A stretch of DNA of 64,000 nucleotides, from assembly GCA_013368325.1 (NCBI GenBank), contig JAACJK010000219.1, positions 310,001 through 374,000 of the forward strand, written 5' to 3'. Shown piece after piece: positions 1-12,143 of this stretch (its first letter is position 1; the number at the start of each line of letters is the position of its first letter). Under the pieces are notes generated by a model. That model did no database searches. It had not been told where the DNA came from and saw only the letters and a program-made list of their open reading frames with translations. The position numbers and the translations under genes were made by a program. Source of the stretch: Ephemerocybe angulata. Lineage: Eukaryota; Basidiomycota; Agaricomycetes; Agaricales; Psathyrellaceae.

Positions 1-1712
1 TGTACGTGAACGCTTTCCGTTAGTATTAGGTGGTGCTCATCATGCTCTCGATACATACAGGTTACTTCCATGGGAGTGCATATGTCACCATGCGTGCTGA
101 AAAGTACTTCCGCAGTCAGTCTCGACCTCTATCTCCTACCACAAGACTAATAGCTAACTCATAATTGTATTTTAGATCGCTTGAAAGGCACGCGCTTCGA
201 AAGGGACGTAGAAATACTCTCCTCACGTTTCGACCGCAACACAAAACACGTCTTCCGGAGGGAAGACGAGTCACTATATATACAGTTCGCGTCGCATCGC
301 GAGCGTGACGCCGATCTTGGCATCCGAGGTGGGCGACTTAGCATCGAAGGGTACGTGCACGCTAGATTCTCGTTCACTCTCACTCTATCACTTTACTCCC
401 CTCCGCACAACACACTCAACTCTTTCTGGTGTTATACCTTGTAGAAAGGACGTGGCGTCGTTCTTCGCACCCTCAGTCAAGTGCATCGTGAATGCGGTGA
501 AAAAACAAATAGCGTCAGCGCATGTGCCCGTCAAGGTACGCTCTAAAGCCCGATTCGCCGCCCCCAGCCATACTCAAAGTGCCATTCAATGACCCATCTT
601 GCCTGGGCCAGTCCGTGTTTCTGGTTGGAGGCTTCTCCGCGAGCCAGTGGCTGTTCGACCAAGTCCGTGCACAGGTCGAGCCCCTCGGCGTGACCGTATC
701 GAGACCCGATACCCATGTGTATGTCGCCTTCGGACCCTCAAACTCAGCCCGAACTGACTCCTCTTTCCTCCTCTGTTGCAGAAATAAAGCTGTCTCGAAC
801 GGCGCGGTCTCTTTCTACCTCGACTCCCTGGTTAAATCGCGTATCGCACGTGCCACATTTGGGATCGACGTGATGCATACATACGACTCGACAAACAAGG
901 AGCACGTACGGCGCGGACACCTCCTCAAGATACACCCCGTTACAGGGAGACCGTCCCTACCCAATGGATTCGACGTCATCTTGCCCAAGGTGCGATTTTC
1001 CCACTTCGGTCCGACTGACACTCTTATGGACTGGCCACAACGCTGATGGGTGTTTGCATTGATATGGTGCTGCGGTGGATGTAGGATGTGGAGGTGGGCG
1101 CTACGGAAGAGTTTAGGAGGACGTACAAAACGTCGGCGAAACGGAGAGAGGATCTTAAATCGTATTCTGTGAATCTCCTCTCCTACAATGGGGAGTCGGA
1201 CGACCCGATGTGGGTCTCTGATGAACCAGGTACGTCCCGTCCTCTATACTCTTCCAATTCATCCATCCCACTTCAATCGAACCGAACGCGACAATGCTGA
1301 ATAGATGGCTGCCTAGATATGTACTCTGTCGTATGCAAAGTAGAGGCAGACACGGAAGAGATCACAGCTGTGGAACGCACGAACCCCGCGGGGGAGATCT
1401 ACTACGAGATCGAGTTCTACGTCGTGCTCATGTTCGGGCTTACAGAGCTGAAAGCGCAGATCGCGTATATGGAAGATGTAGGTGGCCCCTTTTTACATTG
1501 CTTACAAGGCTAGCGCAATGTGACTGCGATACTGATACATCATCTCCTTCCTCCGGTTGTATAGGGCGAGCAAAAGCGGTACGGCCGATATTTGTGTCGA
1601 GTGATGCGGTGGTGCACTGGCTGACAATATTTTTCTGAGTTTTAGGGGTCCTGCGGCTGTTGTTTTTTCGAGCGGATCATCTGCGTTTGCAGGTACAGGG
1701 GCTGCCCGATGA
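1..1712 (+). CDS. HSPA12-like Hsp70 family ATPase, 5' partial
   Basis: This is the C-terminal two thirds of a divergent Hsp70 of the HSPA12-like type; its start lies left of the window. Inferred exons are 61-114, 176-350, 445-535, 612-718, 782-989, 1085-1229, 1304-1477, 1565-1578 and 1646-1712. Visible hallmarks are RFDRNTKHVF, the phosphate-2/adenosine-type motif VFLVGGFSASQWLF in exon 4, and NKAVSNGAVSFYLD in exon 5, all of which recur in the two other Hsp70 genes of this window. The family binds ATP through an actin-like fold, but HSPA12-type proteins lack a classical substrate-binding domain and their clients are unknown. Exon 8 is only 14 nt and encodes GEQKR up to the splice. The gene converges on the next Hsp70 with about 470 bp between the stops. 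Family is secure, borders are by eye. Confidence 0.8.
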
Positions 1713-2183
1713 GTATACGCGGCGTCGAACTTGTGGTATGGGCCTGCCTGTGCTTTCACCATCTTTGAAAGAAACCCCCACTTTCTGTGATCCTTACACC
1801 TTATCCTTGGTCCATGCCCATGCTTCATATCTCCATGCTGTCGATATTGTACGGTCGTTCTTGAGGTTCTGTCCCACAATTACGTCGGATTTGTAGTTTG
1901 CGGCTCTAGAGCCGCACTGTTCCTCTCGAATCTACTTCGCAGCTCTACCATGTAATTCTAAGCGCTTTAAGCGCCCGACTCTCCTTAGACTGCATATGTA
2001 CTACATATAAATTCTCGATGCTGGATAGAGTTATTCGAGGGGTCAGATGGTAGTAGCGTGTGCAGTTGGGTCTTATCCTCGTCATCTTGAGAAAACCCCG
2101 ATTAGGCGACGATAGGGTACAAATTACATGACAAGGCAGGTAGTGACTTGGTCAAGAAGGGAGGGATGAGAACTCGGGTATTC
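1713..2183. other. intergenic region between convergent Hsp70 genes
   Basis: This stretch holds the two 3' ends. I see no coding signal, RNA gene or repeat in it. Confidence 0.5.
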
Positions 2184-4815
2184 TTATGCAAATGTGGAAT
2201 CGCCATCGTCGAAAATGACAGATGCTGGACCTCTGTAGGGAAAATTTCGTTAGCGTGTGTACAGTACTTTGGAATTGGAGGAGACGAACCGTTTTTCGAC
2301 ACCCTATGTCGCAGGGGGACAGGGGGATAGACAATGCGTAGAAGAATGATTCATGAGTCAATTGTGGGGGAAGCAAAACAAGCCTGTTGCTCACATTCTC
2401 CTTAAACGATAACTGTGCCTTCATCTCCGTCAACCCGAAGAGTAACACAACACTGAAATTGATTGTATAGATATCCTCTCCCTGAGGGTTCTTCTTCACT
2501 GATGCGGTGATCTTAGACGTATCCGCTTCAACTCTGCACACCTCCGAGTACATGTCTAGTAATACAGCATTAGTGATCCAGCGGATGGAGAATCAAGTCT
2601 TATTTCAGAGAATCCAACGTACCAGGCTCGTCGTCAACCCAGTAAGGACCCTTCGACTTCCCGTTGTATGCGTGAATCATGACCGAGTACCGGTTTAAGC
2701 TTTCCCGTGTACTTTTCGATTTGCTGAAGTCACTGGAAAACTCTTTTGTGGCTCTCACCTGTACGCCCTATATCGAGAGATTCTGTCGTGAGTAAACTGT
2801 TCCAAAGATCAAAAATACAACCGACCTTAGGTAGGATCACATCGAACTGGCCGAACAAAGTCGGTTTCCCGGTCACGCGATGTACTCCTACTGTATGGCC
2901 GCGCCTCACATGTTCCGGTTTGTTCGAGTTGTACGTCGTATTCATAACCACCCCGTACGTCGTACGGGACACGCGCGAGGATACGAGACTGTCAAGGTAA
3001 AATGAAACCGCACCGCTCGAAACCGCTTTGTTCCTGTGCGCGAGCTCGTGAGTTTGGGGGAGAGGGGAGGAAGAACGAAAGGTAAAACCCACATATGCGA
3101 GTCAGGTATAGACACAGTAATCCCAAGCGGCTCAATCTGCGCCTGAACCTGACTAAACAACCACTCGCTAGCAGAGAACCCTCCAACCAAAAATACAGCC
3201 TACACGTCGACGACGATGATAAGCTTCGCTTTTACACATAATAGAAATACGTACTCGGATGGGTACATGCGCAGAGGCGCATTGTTTCTTCACCGCGTCC
3301 ACAATACAGTCAATCGAAGGTTTGAAGAACGAGGCTACGTCCGACCCTTCCATTGTAAGCCGCCCCCCGCGAATTCGCAGCGCAGGCTCCCGTTCGCGGC
3401 TCGAGGCGAACTGGATGTGGTGCGGCTCGTCGTCTTTGCGGAAGCCATGCTTTGTGTTGCGGTCGAAGCGCTGCGTGAGGGTGTCCACGTCTGGCTCGAA
3501 GCGCGTTGCTTTCAGGAGGTCTGGGAAGGCGTTAGTGTTTGAATTGGTGCTATGGAGAAGGGGCTGAACAACTGACTGGTAAACCACTTTTTGGCACGCA
3601 TTGTGACGTATGCGCTTCCCTGGAAGTAGCCTGCGATTTGTCAACGTGGGTGTAAAAAGGACATCTACGGTTGTACTCACACTCTGGGATCGCAATCTCG
3701 TTGTAGGAGCCGTCAGGCTGCTGAGAGTAGGCCGTGACGTCGATAGTTCCTCCCCCAGCGTCGACGATGAGGATACCATTTCCTTCCTTCGCCTTCTACA
3801 GCCTGCATGTCAGTTGACCGCAATATAAGTGAACATAGAACCCCTCTCCGTACCTTCAACTCCTCCTCTTTCGCCGCCTTCGCAGCTGCAGCCTTGCTCA
3901 ACTTGACTTTCTTCTTCGGCGGCCCATCTTCAACCTCCTTCTCTGGCGCCCCAGCCAAATGCATGCCCTTGGCCAAGCAGAAATGCAAACTCGCCTCTCC
4001 CTCAGTGACGAAGATCACGCGCGCCGAGCCCTCTGGGGTGTCGGGGACGAGCTTCCCCAGCGTCGCTGCGCGTCTCATCGCAGCCTGCTGTGGGCCCGCC
4101 CAGCCGTTCGGGTGCGTCAAGACATAGATAATATCGTTGGAGAGGGAGTTGTAGAGTGCGGCGCCGTGGGTCTCGGTGATGTATTTCTTGGCGCAGCTGT
4201 TCAGGTATGCCACGAAGTCGGTGAAGACTTCGACTACGGTCTTGTTGAAAGGCAAAGGGGGCACGGGCTCTTCCCCAGGCACGACTGCGGTTTTGGGGCG
4301 TAGGTGCAGCTTGAACCTGCGGTGTATGAGGGGTTGGCGTGAGTTGAATGTATTAGACCGGTGACCAGTCGGTTGCCACAGGTCTAGGTAGGTATGGCAG
4401 ACGTACCAGCGCGCGACTTCCCAACCCTCTTCCTCTGCGTCGACTTCAATGCCCTCCTTCAGTGTCTCGGCGCCAATGGCAACAGGTTTCCCGTCCTTGT
4501 CATAATAGATAACCGTTGGAATCTTGGAGTCTCCCCCGGCCTTCTCTTGAGATGGGTATCTATCGCAATTCATGAGCAATTTTGACGCGTCAAATAGGTC
4601 AAGCTGGACCTACCGTGTTACAGGTCGGATTTCTGGAACTTTGCCAGGATACAGAATGCTGTAAGTAAACCAATTTCAGTGCCATTCTCTTTTACAACGC
4701 ATAATCCCCTTTGCACACACCTGTAAGAAATACCGCTAAACGTCGTGCCAATGTCGAATGCAAGCAGCAACCTTCGTGTTGCGCCGTCGTATTCTTTCCT
4801 GGGGGTATCCTCCAT
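2184..4815 (-). CDS. HSPA12-like Hsp70 family ATPase
   Basis: Complete HSPA12-like Hsp70 gene with about ten exons. The start at 4815 is chosen because MEDTPRKEYDGATRR leads straight into the phosphate-1 motif LLLAFDIGTTFSGISYR. Exon 2 gives ILYPGKVPEIRPVTR, then YPSQEKAGGDSKIPTVIYYD, a lysine-rich insert (PKKKVKLSKAAAAKAAKEEE, possible nuclear signal), the Hsp70-like FVTEGEASLHFCLA, RFDRNTKHGF, FLVGGFSASEWLF and NKAVSSGAVSFYLDSLV. The last exons read GVEKR / GPASVIFDDGDSTFA before TAA at 2184-2186, with a tiny penultimate exon and a GT-TC donor at the same place as in the left-hand paralogue. Chaperone-type ATPase activity is family knowledge; the client is unknown. It is the closest relative of the gene at 1-1712. 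Confidence 0.85.
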
Positions 4816-5092
4816 TGTCTGAAGGTGTATAGAGTTCAAAAACGCGTTATTGAGGACTGGAGACCGCGAAGTTTGTGCTTTTGGTGACAGATGTGGTGGG
4901 AAGCAAGTTCAAATTGAGGCGATCATCAGCTAATTTACGTCGCGTCTCCATTTTGATTGCCGCCCCTGGCAGTTTATTCCCCGGCCTCCCCCAACTTTCT
5001 CCGTACTTACAATGAGTCTCTCGAATCTCAATTAGTTCTCGTCAAAAAGCATAGTACAGGTTGGGTTACAAATGGTATACCGATACCCCATC

Positions 5093-7829
5093 TCAAGCAT
5101 CACCTTCCTCCAAAGTCGAATACAACAAAACCTTCGGCTTCAATACCAGCTCAGCCTTCGCCCCCTTCTCCCCCTCCCCCTCCGCCTTAGCCTTGGGTTT
5201 GGAGCACGTAATACCCAGCGCCGTCGCACACACAGCCCTCTTAAACGTATCCTTCCCCGTCCCGCCCATCCCCTGAGCCTTTTTGGCCTTCGCCCCCGCC
5301 CGGGAGGAGCCACCACCGCTGTCAAGCGCATACGTGTCGGTCATACAAGCCTCATCGAACCAACACTCCTTCTGCGGGAAGACGACTTCAACTTCCGCAC
5401 TCAGAACTCCTTGCATGACCATTTTGCGTATCCCCAGCGATTTGGACATGAGCGTCTTCACCTTGTCGGCGATGATAGGCGCCTCGGTCCGGGAGGAGGA
5501 GGACTCTTGCCACCCGGCCAAGAGCACAAGGTTCCACAGGCGCCTGGTGATGACTTCGATAGTGTGGTCTGTGGGCGTAGACTCCGAAGCGTGATTCGCG
5601 GTCATTGATAGCCAGTTCTTGGCAATAGAAGGTTCGTCTGTCACAAGCAAAATATAAGTTAAATATGGTTAAATATGGACTCCGGAGGCGATGGATCCAC
5701 TTGACTTACGCGTCCTCTGAATCCTCTCCCGCACCCCCTTCAAATGCCGATCCACAGTACTATCAGTGAAGCACAAGGTCTTCGTCACACCCGCACAGGC
5801 CTCTATCAACACATTCTGCACCATCGCCTCAAACAACACCGTGCTCTCCTCCCCCACATCCACATCCAAAATATCCCTCTCAAGCCTCCTCACAACCTCC
5901 ACACCCCACTCCTTAAAAACAGCCTCCCTTGCCGTCAAGCGCCCCTTCCCCTTCCCATTCACCCCAGCGGTCTGACTCGGAATCCCTTTCGCCGTCCTCG
6001 CCACCCGCGCATCCAAAACCGCATCCGCCAAATCCACCGCACACTGAAACATCAAATCATTCACCTCCTCCACGGCACGCACGACCTCCGCGACGCTCAC
6101 CCGGTCCGCGGTGACCATGAACGCCTGCGCGACGCTCAGCTCCTCCGTGCGCGTGCGCAGGAGCGCCTGGGTGCGCTCAAGCCGCGCCTCGGCGTCTGCC
6201 TGGAGGCGGCTTGCCTCTGCCAGACGTTGGTTCGCTTGTTGTGTTGTTTGGGCGAGGCGTTTTTGGAGCTGTTGGTATTTGTGGGGGAGGTCGTCGGGTG
6301 GTGGGGTGGATGCAGGTGGGGGTGTGGGTGGGGGCGGTGCGGGCTTGGAGGAGGTAGAGGCGGGGGCAGGCTTGGAGGAGGAAGGGCCGGGGTCGGGTTC
6401 GGGAATCATGTAAGAGTCGACATCGATAGGGCTTGGGGGGCGTTTCTGCCTTGTCCGGCTGCGCGTTTCAGGGAAGGGACTGTCTGCTCGAATGGCGGAG
6501 GGGCGACTGACTGTCGTAGGAGGATGGGAGTCCGCGTCTATGCTCGCCGATTCCTTGAGCCTGCCCAGTAAACCCTGGATGGCATTCTCTTGTTGCGTCT
6601 CGAAGGGACTCGTTGCGCGCTCCCGGCTTGGGCCAGATCTAGAGTGCGTTCCGGCGGGGTCGGGACGCTGTTGGGGTGGATGGTTGGGGCGGGTGGATGT
6701 AGTGGGAGTGGGCTTGGTGGAGCTGGAGCCGGAGGGCGGTTTGTTATTGTGATGGGATGCAGATGCGCTTGATCCTGGGGGCTTGAATGGCTTGGATGGG
6801 TATCCTGAGGGTGCGGCCCGACGCATTTGGTCTCGGATTTTCGCAGCGGGTTTATTGGCGTCGGTATGCGCCGGCTGTGGCTTAGAGTAATCAGCGCCTG
6901 ATAGTATGTGTTAGCAGATGAATAGGATCCCTGAAAGAGTACTTACGTCTACCGTTGAGGGTGGAAGGCGGGTCGTTCGCCAGGTCTAAAGCGAACGGGG
7001 ACATTACAAGTGGGGCACGCGTTGTGCTGGATTCCATCGTGCTAGCCAGCTGTTTCTCGCGGGCGTCATCTAACGACGATTCAGCCGGTAGAAATGGAAG
7101 GTTGAATAGAGTTATATGCTCACGTCTCTCGTGTTCACGCGTCTGCCTCGTGAAGTAGATGGAGGTACCGGTGGTGTTTAAGCTCGGACCAGGCAAAGAG
7201 TTTGAGCTTGGAGGCTTTGTCGACTTTGAGGACGACGAGAGGGGTTTGCAGGAAGCTTCAGGGCTTTTCCTGGGTTTGTACTGCATGAGAAGTTCGTCGT
7301 CGTCCGACGTCGACGGTTCAGGGTATGTGCGTCGACACACGTCTGATTCTTTCGATACAGAGTTAGGCTTGGCTGAAACATTACAAGAGTTGTATGCGTG
7401 ACGGCTGTGCGTCGATTGCGCTCGTTTAGAGGCACCAGCAGCAAACTCGTCCTCAAACTTGTCTATAGGATCACTTTCTATTTCAATTTCAGTAAGCGCG
7501 CGTCTATACCCGTCCTGAGCGCGAATGAGATTGGCCTTACCGTTACCAGAGTCCGGTACGATTATAACTTTCGCTTTCGGTTTCGTGGGGAATACTGTGA
7601 GTTCTGCGACGCGTTTTGTCCTCTTCTTCGCGTTTTCAAACGCGCCGTTTTGGTATTGCATATCTTCGTCGGGCTGAGAGGTTGGTATTTCGTCACAACT
7701 GCCTTCGTCACGCCCCATATCGCCTTCGTCCCTTCGTTTTCGCTTGCCTACTTCCAACTTGGAAGGTTCGCCGCAAAGAACTTTATTGAAATCTTCCAAA
7801 ACTTTTTCGCTATTCGTCCTCACTGTCAT
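5093..7829 (-). CDS. coiled-coil paralogue A (unknown function)
   Basis: I recognise no named domain. Exons: 7829-6947 (with a probable in-frame 54 nt intron near 7123-7070), 6897-5710 and 5637-5093; the CGC codon split at 6947/6897 and the CAC codon split at 5710/5637 keep the frame. The N-terminal half is charged, serine/proline-rich and disordered. A coiled coil (QQLQKRLAQTTQQANQRLAE and following) leads into the family core VAQAFMVTADRVSVAEVVRA with NDLMFQCAVDLADAV, then SIAKNWLSM, VLLAGW, GVLSAEVEVV and the C-terminal strand-like LVLKPKVLL. The same ordered motifs occur in genes at 8138-11143, 28476-30218, 36872-40051 and 59653-62130. It is divergently transcribed from its closest paralogue B. 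No catalytic residues are evident. The start is the first ATG after an in-frame stop. Confidence 0.75.
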
Positions 7830-8137
7830 AAGTGTAGAGCTGCCAGAAGTGCTGGTAGAATTGGCAGGAGTGGAGGGTTTGGCAGCTTAATGTTGAGAAC
7901 CAAGTGTGGTTGCCGGTTAATTTAGCGAGCGCGATCAGCCCGCTTACATACATTTTCGCGTTTGATTGCCGGCCAGTCATTGCCGGTCGTCCGTTCAACT
8001 CGGCTTTCAACCATTTCTCTTATTCCTCCCTCCACCATCTCATATTTGCACTTGCGGAAGGCCCAATCTATTGCCACAAACCGATATTCTCGAAGAGGAG
8101 CTCGGACTGTACCGACTGTCTCCACAAAACCACCACG
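7830..8137. promoter_or_regulatory. shared divergent promoter of paralogues A and B
   Basis: 308 bp separate the inferred start codons of two head-to-head paralogues of the same family. I see no clear TATA box. Co-regulation is inferred from geometry only. Confidence 0.45.
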
Positions 8138-11100
8138 ATGCCCGACAATTATCATAGGGATAACAGGGAGAGGGATGGTAGGGACCCTCGAGACTGGGAC
8201 AGAGAACGAGAGCGAGATAATCGAGGCGGCCACAGAAACCACAACAACCACAATAGCTATGGGCACGGGCAGGGCCACCGCGGCAAAAAATCGAACTCGC
8301 ACTACTCGAAGCAGCACAAAGGGAACAGGCGCTCTCCGAGCAGAGAGCGCGAACCGCCGCGGCACAACTTCCAGCAGGGCGTCACGACGCCAGCCCCGCC
8401 GCCGCTGAGTGAGGTCCTCGCAGAGAGCAGCAGGGATGGTCGAGATCGCGCGTGGGAAGCGCATCGGTACGGCTCGAGTTCGAACTGTAACTCGAACTCG
8501 AACTCGAACTCGAACTCGAGGAGGAGTGGGTGGCCAAATCTGTACCCTGGAAACCGGGGGTGGTCGCCCCCCGAGAAGCCTATGAAAGAGGAGGAGTCGA
8601 GAGACTCGAATCGTTCTGGGTGGGGCAACCCGAAATCGAAGGATTTGAAGCGGAAGCGGGACAGGAGCCCTGGTGGAGGTGTTGTAAAAGTGGAGGACGA
8701 AGGCAGCGGGCATGGCGAGGCTGGCCCCAGCACAAAGAGAAATTTCGCTGGTGGAAGTAGCTCTACTTCGTCAGTTGAAGCAGCTACAACAAGTTCTATC
8801 CTTCCTGGGCTCGTGATGGAGTCGAATAGGGATGTGCAGAATGGGAAAGCGCGACAGCGCGAAAATGAGAGCAGTTCGGGTGAGCTTAACCATTCATGCG
8901 CAGCTTATGTTGAATTCCAAGTGCAAATCCTTACCTCTTATTGGAAAAGTAGATGCACAAAACCAACCGACGGCACGAGATAGTACGAGAGAGGATAGCA
9001 AACCCAAGGTCGAGATTGAAGATGACGGGTTCGTTGTCGTCGGGGACCTTGCAAATGGTAAGCTTCAATACTCCCACCTTCAATGCGTCGAACTTCAGTG
9101 CTCATTCCGCTTCCCGTCAAAGCTTCAATCGGTACGCCTGATCTCTACTGGTTTCGAAACAGAGGAACCCGCCGCCCTGACACACAAGCTAGAAGAGCAA
9201 CGGGGAATCAACGAAGCCCTTAAAGTGTTCGCCAAAATAGACGCCGGTAGCTGTCGTCAAACAGAAGCGAAACCCGCTCCAAATGGTTCAGCGCCTCCAT
9301 GGCCACTTACTAACGCTATTCCACAGGGGTCGCTCCCTTCAAAAAGCGAGCCAGCAGAAGCAGTGCCTACGGCGGGCCATGTCCAACTTCCTCCGAACCC
9401 TTCAACAGACCAAGCGCCCACGGCCCCCGAACCAGCCCAGGCCCAACCCCTCTTTACCCCCGTCGAACCTTCGTTCATTCCCTCCCACTCCGTGCAGTAC
9501 GTTAACGACCTCAAGAGGGCGCTGCGTGAGAGAGATAAAGATCTGGAACTGAGCAAAGGAGACACGGCAGCCGTGACTCGTTCGTTTAACGAACTCAAAG
9601 GCATGTACCACATGCGCGTGGCAGAGATCGCGGACCTCCAAAGTACGATTGAGGGACGTAGTCGTGGGGAGATCGCGGCCCTTGAGGGTACGATTCGCGA
9701 ACGCGACATGGAGCTTGTTGTTGCCAAGCACACCGTGCGCGAGCAGGCTACGAAGATTGGCGAACTGAACAGCACTTTGCAAACACAGGGCATGCAGATC
9801 GGCGAACTCAACGGAACGATAAACACACAGGGCACAAAGATCGGCGAACTCGGACGCACACTGCGCGAGCGAGACGCAGAGATCGCAGAGCTCAAGAACC
9901 AACTTAACAGAGCACAAGACTATAACCGCTGGGCGAACCTTGAACTGGACGACGCGCGGCGCACGGCGGAGGAGGCGCGGGAGGCCGCCACGTCAGAGGG
10001 TATGCGCGCGCACAACGTGGAAGAGGAGCTGACGAAGGCGAAGAAGCTGCTTGGGGACCGCACGGAGGAGCTCAACGTTGCGCAGGCGTTCATGGTGACG
10101 GCGGATAAGTTCAGTGTTGCGGACGTGTCGAGGCTGGTGGAGCAGTTGAACGACGATGTGTACCAGTGCGCGGTTATGGTGTCGGATGCGGTTATGGATC
10201 AGCGGTATGCGGTGGCTGGGAAGGGTGAGGCGGACTCGGAGGAGGAATTGAAGGTTGTGAAGGAGGCGCGTAAGCTGGTCGTCGAAGTGTGGAGTGAAGA
10301 GGTTGTTGCGCGGTATCAGGCGGATATCGCGGAGAGGGACGACTCGGTCTTGTTTGAGGCCGTGGTGCAGAATGTGTTGGTGATGAGGTTGAAAGGCGTC
10401 ATACAGAAGATGTATCTTGGCCCTAAAGGGGGCAGTGTCAACGAGACGCTGGTGGATATGTGGGAGGGGATCAAGAAGACGCGTGAGTCCTTTGTTTATT
10501 GGTCTAAGAGGGTGGTGGTCGTGGGGGTACGTGGCTGACTGACTGACTGAATTTATTTCTAGATGAGGTTTCCATCGCCAAGAATTGGCTTTCCATGGCA
10601 CATTCGCAACTGAAGCATCATCCCATCGAACAGGCGGACATTATGCGTCAGCTACTGAGTCTCACGTACGTTGCTGGTTACCGTGTGCGGAAGGATGGCA
10701 CCCCAGGCTGCGACCTTCCTAAACGCCTGGAGGAAAAGCTGGACGAAATGACGCAGAAGGCGCTAAAGATCAAGGAGATGGCTGCTGAGGGCGTGTTGTC
10801 GTCCGAGATTGACGTGGTTGCGTTCAATCCGCGGAAGTCCTTCGATTCAGAGAAGATGCAGGACGCATTTGCCGTTGAGCCGAAGACTCCGAAATCGAAG
10901 GAGAAGGAGAAGGGTGGTGGCAAACATGGGAAGGGCAAGGGCAAGGGGAGGGAGAAGGCAGAGGGCAAGCCCCCTCCGATCGTCGTTTCGACTGGGCTGG
11001 GTGTCTCGTGCAGCTCGAAGGGCAGGACGGAGGTCGTCCTCAAGTGTAAAGTTCTTCTTCAGACTATGTTGGAGAGCACGCCGACAGAAGGGGTCGGGAT

Positions 11101-11143
11101 ACAGGGTATCTCTGCGATGCCCGGGATTGAATCCCCCGATTGA
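8138..11143 (+). CDS. coiled-coil paralogue B (unknown function)
   Basis: Exons 8138-8879, 8950-10482 and 10563-11143; a further in-frame 102 nt intron from 9059 is possible because both versions keep the frame. The N terminus is an Arg/Asp/His-rich RS-like region (DRERERDNRGGHRNHNNHNS), followed by an NSNSNS tract made by a hexanucleotide repeat. Residues encoded by about 9480-10030 form a long coiled coil built of degenerate repeats of the type KIGELNSTLQTQ / QIGELNGTINTQ. The family core follows: VAQAFMVTADKFSVADVSRL, NDDVYQCAVMVSDAV, then after the last intron SIAKNWLSM, AAEGVLSSEIDVV and EVVLKCKVLL. A Lys/Gly-rich insert lies between the last two blocks. Nuclear or RNA-associated location is only a guess from composition. 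Confidence 0.75.
8487..8520 (+). repeat. hexanucleotide microsatellite inside paralogue B
   Basis: About five and a half copies of ctcgaa, encoding an Asn-Ser dipeptide run. The unit length keeps the frame, so length changes would be tolerated. Confidence 0.85.
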
Positions 11144-11299
11144 TGAGGCTGGTGGTTCACAACATTCTTCCTCCTTGGGGCACTGCTTTTCTGGAATCTG
11201 GGTAACGTGTATAATACTATCTTTAATCTGCCCATTTATCTTGAAAGTACAGGATGGCCAGTATCTTAGGGCCGTGTCTGCTCGAATCCGCTGGCCTGG

Positions 11300-11456
11300 C
11301 TAAACTCCAGGATATTCGCCGCTCGGATCGCACACCCTCACGGTGTTGTCAATCGCCGCAGAGGCAATGCGCTGCCCATCCGACGAAAACGCAAGTCCCC
11401 GAACAATATTGCTGTGACCCTCCAAATCCCTCCCCAGGTTTCCTGAGAATGCATTC
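11300..11456 (-). pseudogene. WD40 repeat remnant
   Basis: The minus strand reads DLEGHSNIVRGLAFSSDGQR, then IASAAIDNTVRVCDPSG and a stop at 11300. This is one WD40 blade (GH, FSSDG, the VRVCD position of the usual VRVWD). No further blades are found on either side. The fragment resembles WD40 repeats at the C terminus of NACHT-WD40 proteins, which are numerous in Agaricomycetes. A shorter related piece lies at 21250-21362. Confidence 0.6.
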
Positions 11457-11739
11457 CATAACTGAGGCAGTCAGTCATTGGAAACAGCCTTATAGAGCCG
11501 TTTTGGGGCGCTATGTAATGAGAATATGCTGTATATGGTCCAACGGTGGTCAATGTTCTGTGAGTTCTGTGAGTGATGATTCGGTCTACACATAAAAATA
11601 TACACATGAAGGTACACTCAAGAGTAGATAGTGGGGCAAACAAAAAAAAAGGAATGGATTCGGACGTTTTCACGCAAGACTCAACTTGAAAAGGCAGAAG
11701 CGCCCAAGAAGCGCCCGCCGCCAGCGGCCATCGGCGAAA

Positions 11740-11830
11740 TCACCGGCTCATGCCACCATCTTGCCAGTGGCTACCCGCCTCTACCAGACATCTCTGAAGG
11801 TCACCCCAGCATAAACCATGGAGTGTCAGC
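11740..11830. repeat. dispersed segment, copy 1
   Basis: Nearly matches 21795-21878, including ctcatgccaccatct and aaccatgga. In the second copy the ATG in the segment is the inferred start of the gene at 21868. The origin is unknown. Confidence 0.5.
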
Positions 11831-11957
11831 GGATTTTGATATGGCCGCGGAGGATTGAGACTATAGATGTGAGGAGAGTGTGCTCAGTGAGACATGAGGA
11901 TAATCAGGACTCAGGAGGGACTGAGACATATGGGTAATTTGAAACGAGACATTCAGA

Positions 11958-11964
11958 TATATAA
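11958..11964 (+). promoter_or_regulatory. TATA box of the truncated peptidase-like gene
   Basis: TATATAA about 180 bp before the inferred ATG at 12144. The distance is bridged by a probable 5' UTR intron starting at gtgagt near 12018. Confidence 0.45.
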
Positions 11965-12143
11965 GGCCTTGAGGGAACGAACATCAGCAAAACATCACTT
12001 CATCCCATCTACAACCCGTGAGTCCATTTCGCTATCTTCTCTGCCTATTTGGGACTTACCACCTTCTACGGCCGAACAAATTTGCTTTGCATTGTACTGA
12101 CCTGAAGATTAAGAACAAGAACCCACCTGCTCCCACCATTGTC

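Noticed and set aside
8487..8520. Short direct repeats considered as a CRISPR-like array
   Set aside because: Units are 6 bp without spacers in a eukaryotic coding exon: a microsatellite.
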